Of a stretch of DNA of 64,000 nucleotides, positions 23,926 to 36,001 are shown piece by piece. The notes beneath the pieces were generated by a model. The model did not search any database, was not told the DNA's origin, and saw nothing but the letters and a program-made list of their open reading frames with translations. Each line of letters begins with the position of its first letter. Positions within the stretch are counted from its first letter, which is position 1. A program made the translations under genes and the position numbers. The DNA lies in NCBI RefSeq assembly GCF_050948215.1, contig NC_135149.1, positions 1,240,001-1,304,000 on the forward strand. Reading direction: 5' to 3'. This stretch comes from Halictus rubicundus. Its lineage: Eukaryota; Arthropoda; Insecta; Hymenoptera; Halictidae.

Positions 23926-25321
23926 AAATAGGTATTAGAGGATTCCTTGGGCGAAAATGGAGGAAAAGTGTAGAATACAATTTGTTCGTCTTAGTTGTAG
24001 AGGAAATCGAGTTTCAAAGAAAGTCCGTACGGAGAAGTATTTGCGAGAAGGGGAAACGGACAGCCATGCACAGATGCGTCAGACGAATTTCTCAAACTCG
24101 ATTTCCTCGAGAACCAAGCTGTAGGAACTGCGTTTATCCGAGCATGATGGACACGAGACGGTTCCGATAACAGAATAATTTATCGTTCGAAATGCTACTA
24201 ATGCACATTTTAAACAGACGAGAGTGTAAGGCTTAAAATGCATAGCAACAAGTTTCTACAAAAACGTGTCACAAAAAAATACAAAAGTTAATATACCTAA
24301 AATGTGATAGCCAGACTACAGATCTTATTCTATTATGGCAAAAACGAATAGGTGTAATTTAAAAGTTAACCCTTCGTGGGGAAATTTCACTTTTGAATCT
24401 TTTCAAACGGAAACCTAAAGGGAGGGGAACCTAAATTTCTAGAAACCACAGTATTAAAGTAGGCGCCTTGAATAAGTATCCTCAAATTTTTTCAGATTTT
24501 GTGGAAACCTCAGTACAAAAATAAGTGTACCTATGAAGGGTAGAGTACGCCAATCTATTATTTTGAGCTTGTTAAAATTATTAAAGTAAGAATGAACAGT
24601 CTATCAGACTCTCCAAAATGACGCAGACAATTTTGATTTGGCATAAAATCTTCAGTCTAGTCTAGTGATTAGAAACTCGTGGAACCAGTTTCATTTCACA
24701 CGAAAACGGTCTTCCTCATATTTTCTTTGATTTCGCTCGCCTTATCACCTACGATAATCGAATGCTCTCGTTTCCGGCGTCCCCAGTTGTTTCATTCAAC
24801 GCGTTTCCCTTTTCCTCGGCATCGGAAAACCCGTGGAACATGAATGAAGGACTATTCCGAGCGTTCATGTTTAAATACTACGTCGAAATAAAGGCTAAAG
24901 CCTTCCAGTGCGGGCTCTCACCGCGTTATGAATGATCCGCGGCGGTCAAGTACTGTGTGCACGGTGAAAATCGATGCGCGCCCTCGAAGATTATAAATAT
25001 TTATTCGCACGACGGTTCGCGGGCTTTTCAACTATAATAGCGCCCTCCCGAGGATATTTATATCAGCCTCGTCGATGGAATTTATTCGGCCGCGATCCTT
25101 CCCACGGATAATTCAAGCGCTTGATCAATTTCCGCGCGATCACGACCGTTCTTTCCCTGGACGATCTCATGGTGAGCTTTATGGAGTTTTCGGATTTTTA
25201 TTCGTCGTTGTTTTAAAGCCTCGAGACCCTGGCAGTGAATTTTCTTGACGTCCTCTGCGAAAATTGCATAATCTTACAAAATTAATGGGTACATTGATCA
25301 TTGTTGGCGCAGGAAAGTGGC
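23926..25321. other. Intergenic, no gene recognised
   Basis: No supported gene. A weak copy of an interspersed motif (GCAGACAATTTTGATTTGGC) lies at 24623-24642. Around 24900-25200 the sequence becomes GC-rich with long mixed-codon frames, but no family is recognisable. Confidence 0.45.
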
Positions 25322-25716
25322 TACAGTAAAGTCTTGATCTAAGCGAAACGGAGCTACACGATCTTAGTCAGTTCACCATCCCCTCCATTGGGGGGGCATA
25401 TTCACGCGGGGGCCAAGAAGCTGCCTCGGTCGCCGAGCAGTATAAAGTGTAAACATGCCGCGTAATCCGATACCGGCTCGGGTATATGTGTGTGATCCAC
25501 TACTAATCCAATTACAAAATTTCTTTATTTTTCATTATTTTTTTATGGGATTTTCAGCAACTTATCCGTGGCATTTTCCTGATTAAAATGACACTAAACA
25601 TGATATAATTTGAACTGTATTTAGTGGTTTAATTGACGGTATGCAAATAGTAGCCCTACACGATCTATGTCACAGCACGGACTCGAGGATTGGGCTTAGA
25701 TCAAGATTTTACTGTA
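25322..25716. mobile_element. Pogo/Tigger-like MITE
   Basis: The left end TACAGTAAAGTCTTGATCTA (continuing AGC) at 25322-25344 matches the reverse complement of the right end at 25694-25716 (TACAGTAAAATCTTGATCTA, continuing AGC), with one mismatch in 23. TA flanks both ends as expected for Tc1/mariner-superfamily insertion. The CAGTAAAA-type terminus resembles pogo/Tigger elements. The 395-bp body has no transposase frame. An internal direct repeat, CTACACGATCT, occurs near each end. Confidence 0.85.
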
Positions 25717-25908
25717 TATAGAAGATTGTACGCGCAGATAATTGTGTGCATAGATAGTAGCTCACGCAGGAAATTACCCATGTAGGAAATTGCATGTATA
25801 GAAAATTATGCACATCAAAAATCGGTCGTGCAGACAAAGGCACATGTAGAGAATTGTACAAGCAGATAATTGATCGCGCAGGAAAGTTTCCACGTGGAAA
25901 CTTGTACG
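25717..25908 (+). repeat. 16-bp minisatellite, 12 units in strict register
   Basis: Twelve consecutive 16-bp units start at 25717 and repeat every 16 bases to 25908. Examples are CGCAGATAATTGTGTG (25733), CGCAGGAAATTACCCA (25765), TGTAGGAAATTGCATG (25781), TGTAGAGAATTGTACA (25845), AGCAGATAATTGATCG (25861) and CGCAGGAAAGTTTCCA (25877). The consensus is roughly YGYAGRAAATTGTNCR. Units diverge by substitution only, with no indel across the twelve. A shortened unit and a partial one follow to about 25935. It starts exactly where the pogo-like MITE ends. Confidence 0.88.
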
Positions 25909-25935
25909 CGATAATCGTGCGCATAATTGCTCACG

Positions 25936-28900
25936 TTTGCAATGGAGATTTTGGTTGCTCTCTACAGCCATTCAGGACAAAGGTTCTCCACAAGCGTTTC
26001 GAGAACTGGAATCGATATTACAACAGTTTCAAGCCCCGATTCCAAGGTACTTGTTGACGATCCTGTCGTCGACACTAGGCAACTTCCTTCGCTTTCTCGG
26101 CTCGTTGTTTCCTATCTCTCGGAGCGGAGGTCGTCGGCGAACGATTCACCTTGCTCTTGAAAGTATCGCTCGTGGAAGTTATCATCGACTTTGAAAAAGG
26201 GGATTCTGTTTGCCGCCCTTGGATTGCGCGAGTGCACGAGTGCATCGGCAAACGTCGCGCCGAGAGGATCAATCTTCCCTTTGCTGCGGTTTCTAAATGT
26301 CCGGTGATTTTTCCGAAAATATTATACCATTTTACTGCCCTGAAAATTCTATTTCTTTTACCCTCCTGCGTTTGTTTGTTTTTCATAGCTCTCTGTACTC
26401 GAATTGTCGGTAAGAAAAGGAAAAGTGATCGCGGATTTAAAAATAGTGCGTTGGGAACAAAAATAGTGTGATTATTATTGATAAGGCGGCTTGTAAAGCA
26501 CGTCATGAATGTGCAAGTAGTTAATGGAGTGAAACGGGTTAATATTTCTTTTCTCATTCAAAGCGGCAACTAGTTACGGCTACGACGCTTTACGAAATGA
26601 ACGAGGGTAATAAATTTTTGTTTCGAAATTAATAATGCTTGTTCTTGTTCCTTTTTCCCCGACACTTCGTGTATTTCGTTGGAAGGAGTTTTACGAGTGC
26701 GGTGAGCTGTGCAATTATGTATGAAGGAAAATATACAGTGACCCCTGAAAATAAGGAACATGTTAATCTGCATCGTTCTTCTCGCTTCTGTGCGTTGTAC
26801 AGGTCGTGCTATTAACATTCGTGAGTCAACCACCTTGTATCAATAATATTCTGTATAATGTCATGGCTTGAAATAATTACCACCGACATATTGCTTCCTT
26901 CATCTTCATATAGAGTTCCAACTTTTAGCATAAGCTAATCAGTTATGATACGAAACCATACTGGCTTGTTAAGCGTTAAAGTATAATTGAGCCAAGGCTT
27001 TTAATTAATGTTTAACCTTCTTCGTGTAAAATTAATGACTTTGCTATACCTAAAATAATCTTATCAATTTTCTTCCAAGCACCAAAAAAAGACTATGTTA
27101 TTCTGGACAACTTATTGGTTTTCGAATGGAATTGTTCTCGCTATTGAAAAATTTATTAAACCCACACTGGGTCGTTTATGTCGACGACTAATTTTTTTAC
27201 TGTTCTTAAAAAAATCTATAAAAATCCTGAAACACATATAGAAATTCCTATTTTATTGCGTAATCGTTGAAACGTCAAATGTTTAAAGCATTAATGGGGG
27301 AAAAAATAGTGAAAAGAGTGAAATTTCGCTTCGGACATAAAAGACCCAGGTTGCTCGCGGAGAGTTGAGATGCAATTTGTAAAGGAATTTATTAAGATTT
27401 TTCGAAAGCTTTTGAGTACAAGCCAGTGAGAGAAACTAATCGATTTGGCAAATGTACGGTCTAATTGTCCACAAATCACTTTAATTCCCTTCGAGCCTGC
27501 ATCCGAAGATGCATTTCATTCTTATTTCATCTCGTTCGAAGCCATAGGCGTCGGTAAAGAATTTCCTGGTTGTTTCCAAGGAAAGTCGAAGGTCATTTCG
27601 CGTCTTTCAACCCTCGAGCCAAATGTGTCACGGTTGGTGTAACGCCGGAGTAACGTTCGCAAGCTTTTCCACCGAGGAAACTCCGGCAAAAAAGAGAAAG
27701 AGAGAAAAAGAGCGAGGGTGGAAAAAAGCAGAATTTCGCAGCCGGAAAAGCGGCCGGCCAGGAAATCGAGTTCCGACTACGGCCCCGGCGATAAACTCAG
27801 GAAGTTGTTACCTTTTCGGGTAATAGTCTTTCGGCTAACGGGGCAGAGCGTCGGAGATAGTCGCGATGTTGTGTGTGCATTTCCGCAGGATATTAATGCT
27901 GGGCAAACTGAAACGCGTGGCGAACTTAAAGGCAAACAAGTTTTGCGGCCGCTGGAAAACGTTCTTCGCGCTTTCGCGCGCGCGAAACGTTGTTTCCGGC
28001 CCGCGCACACAGCGCAAAACGGGACGCGATGCATGTTCGCGAAAATGCCGCGAAAACTGGTTTTGCAACGGGGACGTTGTTACATCCTGTGCAGCTTCTG
28101 CTCGCTTTGGCCTAACACGTAAATTCTCTGACGCTCAACAATATCCACCTACCAATCTCATTCACGATTTTAAAACTGCTACGGGACAGTGCATCGTACG
28201 TTGCATCCTCGAGGTTCGTTTTACAACCGGTCCATTCTCCCGTTTACAACCTGTGCATTCAGGAAGAAAAATTGCGTGACTAGTATCAATTGATTTATAG
28301 AACTGTACTTTGAGTCGCCTGTAAGTGACGCAAAATTACTCTTGATTTGGATTGCAGTTTTAATGAAGCGCAAACCTGTGAGACACTATATTCGACTCGC
28401 TAAAATCACAAGGAGACGACATACATTTTCTTTTCAACTTCCGTGACTCGCTACTGTCGCAGAAAATTTGTATTACTAGTACTATACAATTTCCCTAAAT
28501 AAGTAGAGGAATACATTGAATTTATTGAAATACATAGGTTGTCCCAAAAGTTTGTTTTCTTTTCAATTAATGCGTTCAGGGAGAGTATTTTGCGCAAAGA
28601 TCCGCAGTCTATTGTAATTAGCGGAAGGCGTGGCTCGCAGCGTGGTGGAGGAAAAAATGAAACAAGGAGAAATGAAAAAGGTTCCGAGGAAGTTGCGGAA
28701 TTCCCGGTCGATTTAAATACGAATTATGTTCGGGGGCGATTCTTGTAACTGGCTCGAAAGCCAGCCTGTCCACGGTGGAATTCGAGGTTCGTGGACGATC
28801 GTAGATATTCCGTCGCGGACAGCAGCGGGATTCTTTTCGGGGATGCATCGGCGGCTGCGAGGTCCCTTTCTCTCGAATTCAGGTCCGCCGGCCGGCTGTT

Positions 28901-31900
28901 CGCGTTTCTACGTGTGCGCACGTCGGAATGGGAAACTGGGTCGGCGTCTCTCGAAGGTGGAATAAACAAATAATGGAAGGAATATAAAGCCCGAACGCTG
29001 CACCGCCGACCGAAAGCAGAAGAAACGCACTTTGCCGGGCGATTTCGGTGCACGCGTGGGAGTTCACTTGTTTTCCATGTCGAAAAATAACCTTCTCGCT
29101 GCTTTCTGCCTCGACGGAGTCCCAGTTCGACTATCGTCCATATTTTCAGACCTTCCCCTCTCTCTCTCTCTCTCTCTCTCTGTCCCCAGTTTTCAGGAAA
29201 TATGTCGTCAGGGAAAAACCGAAGGAAAATGACCGCAACGTTGGTCGCTCGGGAAAAACGTTACGAAATTCCATGAAAATGATCACCAACTCGTCAGCTG
29301 TTATATCAACTGACACGCGACACGTGGAATTGATCGGCATTCCACACACACACGCGTGCGCGCGCGCGCGTGCACCGACGAGCCGTACACTACACAATGC
29401 CACCAACCTCGCGGGTGTGTGTGTAACGCGCGGTATTTGCGTGCGAAAGTATATCTTGTTTAGCAGAATTGTGAACCGTGTTGTGCAACCCGGCTAATTA
29501 GAGCTTCCGGATGACTGCTTTGAAACCGTGTTCATTTAAGGCGCGCGCGAGCCATCGAAATTTAACGTGCGCCTGTTTAATTCGTCCGAGCCGATCAAAC
29601 GCGGATTTATCAAGGGACGGATTCACTTCCTTCATTTTATCCTAATTCCGCCGGAGAGCGCCGGATCGAACGCCTCCAGCCTCCCTCTTGGCAAACTGAA
29701 TGGGCTCACGACCGTCGTCTATCCGAGGCTGAATTTTAACCCTTGAATGATGGTATACCGTTTTCCCAAAAATGTGAGCTGTCACGGTAGAGAATCTTCC
29801 TAAAAATTCCGTACGAGGTGTTTCGAAGTATAGAGCTACAAAATCCAAACGTTCGAAAAAATCTAAAGAGAAGCAATTAATATATAAATTGTTCGGAGAG
29901 GTACTAAAAGAGTTCTGACATTTTTCTGTATGTTTCGTGCGATACAGTGATTTCTCTATATATGTCGCCGAGGCCTGGATGATAAACGCCGCGGAGTTAT
30001 CCCCACTACCGAGTGTACCACGCGAGGGGCCGCAAAGCTCGATAGACCTCGGACCCCGAGGCGTGTAAACATAATTTCTCTTCAGGGTGTCGAAAGCATG
30101 CTAATACTTCGCTGTACGTTCCTCTTCGTTGCTGGCTCTACTCTTCAGAGAATTAGACACGCTCCGTCGCTAATAATTGCGCACTTTTGATGCACAATAC
30201 ATTGTTTGACATTTGGCGACGTATCAAGAGCACTTACTCTGCCAATACCCAAAATTTTCTACGACGTTCAATAACATTACGCTCGTTAAACCTCACATAT
30301 TTTCATGTCTCAAATTGCCATCAAGAGCAGACAACAAAAAGACAAATTGTAAGAACGTACCCAGCTATTGCAATCCGAGTTCAGCACTTCCCTCAACCCT
30401 TCAGGGTTTACTCAGACCACGAAGTATCATGATAGGTCCTTCTTAATACGGTTAATATTTTTAACGCCGTTAATATTTTTAATTTAGGATCATTGAGATT
30501 GTAAAGATGCATTCATGGGGAATTATTCAACAAATTTATTTCTTTGGGTGTTGCGAAGAAATGTTCCTTTGAACATTTGAACTTTGAAGAGACGTTCCTT
30601 TCGTAAAGTAATGTGAAATAGGACTGAACGGTCCAAATGTTCTGAAGAAGGAAAAGAAACTTAATATTTGCTACTATCGTACAGTAGCGGGAGTTACTGT
30701 GTAGAAATTTTGTTCGGGTGACGAGGGATCCCAGCGTACGAGAGTTAAACATCTCGTCTGGTTTCACGATACAGAGGAACAGTTATTTTCTGTTTGGAAG
30801 CCGTGTGCTAATAGTTATTTCTAGGGTCCGCTCGAACGATTTTAATTGAACACTTCCAGAGGGTCTAGTGCAGCGTCCGTCGGAAAGCAACACTTTTCTA
30901 TTTGTTTGTTGGCCCGAGCACGAGAGGCAAAAGGGAAAAAAAGGAACGAGCAGGGCAGAGCAGAGCAGAGGCAACGGTGGAAAAACGGGTATCGCTGGCT
31001 CGCAATCTCGTGTGTTATTCGAAACTCGTAGCGAGACCGCGGGAAGTGCTCGTAAAATGGTTACAAGCGATCGTAGCCGCCTTTTTCCAAAATTCATGCC
31101 TTGAATTTCTCGATTCATGGGGAGAGGAGAGAAGGAAACTGGGTCAGCGCGTCTCAAAGGGAGGTCGGTCTCCGGGTTCCAAGGTGAATCGTCGAAGTTA
31201 AAGCGAGCGAGATAGTTGCCGAGGGTGAAGGAACGAGGCCGGAGAGCGTAACAGACCGGAAGGGCGTGGGTGATGGTTGAATGATCGAGAAACCATGACG
31301 AAATTCCCTACACAGATTGTGTTCCTTTGTCGGTGCCACGTGCCGCTTCTGCCCGATAGAACCGCCTTTGTCGGCCCAGACATTAGAACCTAATCAATCA
31401 TTGCTTTTCGTTAATCAGCGATCGGACCGGACCACAACCACACACAGCCTCCTTTGCCTATTGAATATCAACCCAGTTTGCTTCAATATATGCGTCGCGG
31501 TAAAAATACACTGTTTTTTCTAAATATACGGGTTTTCGTCTGACTAGGCTCGTTATTTTATCAACACAAAAGATATTTTTCTTCTATACTGAATCGGAAA
31601 TCGAAAGCGAAATCCATAAACAGCAGATACCATTAACAGTGCTGAAGTTCATTTTAATTTTCAAGATGTTTCAAAAACTTGGTGCATTAAGGTGGTATCC
31701 TGGTTTTTCATTTTCATAAAATTTGCAAGATATTTATAACTTCATTTATTTTGTCTCCGATCAATAGAAAGACCGGAATCGTGACAACTGTTTACCCACG
31801 TTTTTTAAAACTTGCCCTGTAAAAAAATGCATAACTTATGTAATTTTCATTATTTTCACTATCAGATACCAATAAAACTGCAAAATCCCATCGCAAGAGG

Positions 31901-32999
31901 TTCAATGGTTTTTCTGAAAAAGACCAGAATAACCGTTAAGGGCTGTCTTCAAACATTCTTTACACAAGTTTGTGTTTATAATGTTACAAAAAAAAAAAAA
32001 AAATACACAGTTGCATGTGGAAGAGTCTACAGAATTATTCCTATTTTTGTGGTTGAAGCTGGGAAAATTCTTAGAGTTGAAAATTGATCAAGCGGATATA
32101 AAAAGCCAAGAAGAAGACTTGAATATGTTTTTGGATGTTTGAGCAATGGAGAAGTCGCAAAAAAATTTGGGACGTACACGAGAATCCTGTGCTTTCTATG
32201 AAACGGTGACCAACAAACCAAGCTCGCGAAGAATTCATAAGGCGAGGGTTTAACGGATTTTGCTTCAATTAAAACTTGGTTCCGGTCCTTTCCGAAAACG
32301 CCGGCGTGTTTCTTCCGTCGGAGAAGGCCGCTTTACTTTTACAGGAAGTTCCCTCGGTGAATAGGGGTGGAGGGCACAGTGGCCAAGCAATATTTAATTA
32401 AGAAACGATACTGGTGGAATATTGAAAGTTCCGAGGTGTCCGCAGAGCTCTTCGTTGCGCGCGTGCTTTACGAGGGTTGAACTGTGCGGCCGGAATTAGG
32501 TCTCCGCTTTCAAAGTGGAGGGCAAGAGGGTAACTGTCTCCAAGGTGAATTCCAAAGTTTGAAGTGCGGGAAAGATAGACACAGTGAGAGAAGGTAGGAG
32601 AGGAGAAGACAGGTTGTGTGCCAGTGGGAGGGTGGGGGAACGGGAGGTTGGAGAGGACGGAATGGCGTGGAGAATGACGAAATTACGAGTAGACAAGTCT
32701 CTTCTTGTCGAGTAGCCCGGTCGTTATGGACTTTCGAGCGAGAAGGGAAATTTTGTGCCCTCCTGGCGAAGGGAGGGGCGAGCCCTCGGCGTTGTTTTAT
32801 TCATCGTTTAATCTCCGGCCGCGCGATTAAACGCGCGCAATTAATTCTCATTAAATCCACGGCCGTCGTTCAAACTCGTATCGATGAACGAGAACCTCGT
32901 CCTCCAGCTACAACCCTGTTTCCACGTCGATTCGACGGAAATTAGGCTTGTTTCTCTTGAAGGCAGGCTGCGAGGATGTCGCACCATTGGGCAAAATAT
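25936..32999. other. Intergenic, no gene recognised
   Basis: Alternating AT-rich and CpG-rich sequence. Contents seen: a mariner-like end at 28535 with a recurrent motif at 28584-28612, a CT run at about 29157-29182, and an alternating CA/CG purine-pyrimidine tract at about 29343-29374. There is also a possible transposon end, GATACAGTGATTTCTC, near 29940. No protein family is recognisable in the open frames. Confidence 0.5.
28535..28612 (+). mobile_element. Truncated interspersed repeat with mariner-like end (copy B)
   Basis: It begins TAGGTTGTCCCAAAAG and continues TTTTCAATTAATGCG, parallel to the starts at 16283 and 34220. It then passes into TATTTTGCGCAAAGATCC and GCAGTCT, the recurrent motif of this window. 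No opposite end was found, so it looks truncated. Confidence 0.55.
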
Positions 33000-33423
33000 T
33001 AGGTTGTTGCACACGGTTATGAATAAGAGAATCTCAACTTATTAAAACGGTTAAAGAAAGAAACAGCTATTTATTTGGCTTCCATTTCTCTCGATTGATA
33101 CAGGAAATTTGTATTGTCCATAATAATCTATAGTCAAATTATCGCATCCTGATCAAACGTCGCATTATGTTGTCGTCAATATGTTTATTTGTCCACTCAT
33201 ATAAAAAGCATATACGGCAGTTATATTGGTTGAAATAAACTTCAGCAGAAAATAAAATTAGATTTTCAAATAAAAATTAAAGGTACGACATTAAAGATCA
33301 GCATCGCACCTCTAATCCGTATCTATAATATAATAAACCTGCATTTTATTAGTAGTGTTTCTTGACCAAAACGCTTTATTGCGTTTGCATTATAAAATCG
33401 GATATTTCATATGCAGCAACCTA
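33000..33423. mobile_element. Mariner-like MITE remnant
   Basis: The left end TAGGTTGTTGCACACG (33000) and the reverse-complemented right end TAGGTTGCTGCATATGAAAT (33423) form short imperfect inverted repeats bounded by TA. The AT-rich 424-bp body has no transposase frame. GAAATGTC/GAAATATC near the terminus is typical of mariner ends, and a related terminus lies near 61656. Confidence 0.6.
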
Positions 33424-35112
33424 CCAGTAAAACACTCTGTATTGTTGATGATTGTATTGTTCGATTTGTATTGTCCGTGTTAATGCAGACTAACGACGCG
33501 ATAATATGAATAATTGACTTCGCGGGCTTCGGCGACTTCACCTTTCCATTCATTCAATGAGGAGTTCACTTCGAGTTGTTGGGTGAACAGGTTAGCTCTC
33601 CTGTCGATCGATAAATTTACAAATGTAGGACACCGAGGCGTGTTGACAACGATTAAATAAACTTGTCTTGCTGAACGAACGCGATTACCAAAAACAGATT
33701 GCGCCGGATCTGCATTGATTCAATTAATTTGCGTTGGGACGTTCTTACCCGGTTGTCCTCCTCTGGGAGAACTGTTTCAATTGTGGTGATCAGTGGTGAA
33801 TTTATTCGATGCTTGATTAACAGTATAAACTGCAAGATTCTGAACGATTTTATTCATTTCTGACAAAAATTAGTGCAATTTAAGCAGAGAAATTAATCGT
33901 GTAAGTCACATAATAAATGATTGGAAAATATCGGTACACTATTTTAAAGTTGATAAAATTATCGAAGAAAGTGTGAAGTGTCTGTCTGGCTCCTGTCTGT
34001 TGTAATCGATGCAGAAAAATGAAATTTTTCATAAAGAACCGCATAGTTACAAAGGGTTACAAAATGGAGCTTAGAAATATTTTTTAAATAGTAGTTCCAA
34101 AAGAGATTATTATTCCTATGGGTGAATGGTTGATTCAGAACTAAAATTCCTGCTGGTATTAAAAAAATTCACTAAGCAATCCTCAGCTATAAATTATAGA
34201 TCTCCAAAATCTCTAATATTAGGTTCCAAAAATTCGTTTCGCTTTTGATTAATGCAGCACAATGCGCAATAATTTTCCAAGAAGGCAAATAATGGGGATA
34301 AAGGAAGCTTAGGAAAGAATGAAACATTAACAAACAGATGTTACGAATAAATATAATCGCTTGTTAAAAATTTCTCACTTTTGTACATCAGATTGTAACC
34401 CTGAAGAATAATATTCTAAATGAGCGAGATGAGCATTAGGGATGATGTTTGTGTTTCCACCACAGACTTGAAGAGTCTCATAGGTCTCAGTGCAATAGAA
34501 CGTAATCGAGATAGGCGAGCAATCGAGCCGCAATATTAAATATTGATCCCGGAGAATCGAGTGGCAAGCGAAGGGGAACAGAGTATAGCAGAAATTTCTG
34601 TTTCGAAAATATCCTTCGCCGTGGACCGACTAGATAAAAAGAAAACTCTGGCAGCATCTTCCAACCGATTGTTCCGTCGACTAATTTTGAGTCCTTGGTC
34701 TGATCTGGTCGCGATGGAACCGCGCGCGCGCGCTCGCGCGGGGTAAAACAACTCCGCCTCGGTTCTCGGTTTTACTGGCTGTATCTATGATAATGGCTGC
34801 CAAGAGAGTCGAATGCACGATAATGGCTGCCAACTAGAATCAAGCTCGCCGAAGCCAGCCCGGCTACTATGACAGTCATGAAAAATAGAATCGCAACCAC
34901 TTGGACCACGGGCACGGTGTACTTAATCGCGCGCGATCATTTCCGCATTCGCGGCACGACGCTCAAACGTGACCGATCGTTTTTCAATTAACCCGCGTGT
35001 ACGAGACCATACTCCCGCATTGCCCTAAAGGCTCCCACAGGCCTGCGAGAGGGTCTTAAATCTCCCACTTCCAAGGGAAGACTTTCTATCTTGGGAGCTT
35101 CTGAATTTGCGC
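33424..35112. other. Intergenic, no gene recognised
   Basis: No supported gene. It contains an interspersed repeat copy at 34220-34365, a CG-alternating tract near 34721-34741, and a short direct repeat around ATAATGGCTGCCAA at about 34790 and 34821. Confidence 0.5.
34220..34365 (+). mobile_element. Interspersed repeat copy with mariner-like end (copy C)
   Basis: It starts TAGGTTCCAAAAATTCG and shares the block order of the copy at 16283: TTGATTAATGCAGCACAAT, then GGAAGCTTAGGAAAGAATGA, AAACATT and AATATAATC. Several indels separate the two copies, so the family is old. Confidence 0.58.
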
Positions 35113-35445
35113 GAGTACTATTCTTGATCACTGTGTGAGATATTTAAACGAACTAAAATGGAAACTGTAGCCGTTCCTTCGGTCTACTTTGTGTGATTCT
35201 TTCAAAATATTGGAGTGATAGTTGCGGGTAGGAAAAATTATTTTGTGTCGTTCGAGGAACATCTCACTTTCTACCTGGGGGAGTGATAGGTTGATTTTGT
35301 GAGTACTTTTCTTGATCACCCTATGAAACAGTGAAATGAATCAAAGCGGAAATAGCTACTGCATATTGGGTTCACTTCGTGGAATTTTTTCAAAATTTTC
35401 GGGTTAGGGTTAGGGGTAGAAACAAATTATTTTATTTCATCCGGG
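35113..35445 (+). repeat. Diverged two-copy tandem duplication, 188-bp period
   Basis: GAGTACTATTCTTGATCAC at 35113 recurs as GAGTACTTTTCTTGATCAC at 35301. Downstream blocks also correspond: CTACTTTGTGTGATTCTTTC with TTCACTTCGTGGAATTTTTTC, then GGGTAGGAAAAATTATTTT with GGGTAGAAACAAATTATTTT. Confidence 0.8.
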
Positions 35446-35960
35446 TTTATTTGTCAAAAAAGAAATTGAAACACGGTCGAGTATGTAAGAATTTTATGGA
35501 ATCGTTTAAAATCCGTAAACCGAGGAAGAGAATTGCATAAAGGACAGTAGAAACGGGGTTGCAAAGGGGCGGATTAAATATGTAACTACTACGTACGGGT
35601 TTTAATTACTCTGTAATTTGATTGACACAGTCCCGAGATCTCCATCTAGCTATAGGTACATGATTATTTCAATTCGAACCAACCATAGTCTCGTAATCCG
35701 CGAGTTTTGGATACCGGACGCCCTCGCGTGCCCAAGATTACGAATCCCGCGACATTATTTGGAGCGGTTTCAACTGGTTTTAGCCGCGCGGCCATTCGTT
35801 TCTTATTTTTGCAGGCAATCCATCATGACTGCGCGAAATCCCCCGTGACAACTCTCCATTAATGTATTCCGTGTCCCGGGATTTTTTGCGGTCTCCTATG
35901 CTGCTCCCTTTAATCGTTTCGTTATCAGATCTAGAGGCGGAGAAAGATAGGTAGATAGAT

Positions 35961-36001
<41 letters not shown>

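Noticed and set aside
27718..28279. Overlapping frames of 134 and 137 codons on the plus strand
   Set aside because: GC-rich DNA with competing frames on both strands and no recognisable family or splice pattern.
35400..35420. Telomere-like GGGTTAGGGTTAGGGG
   Set aside because: Only two units; insect telomeres use TTAGG, and the sequence sits inside a local duplication.
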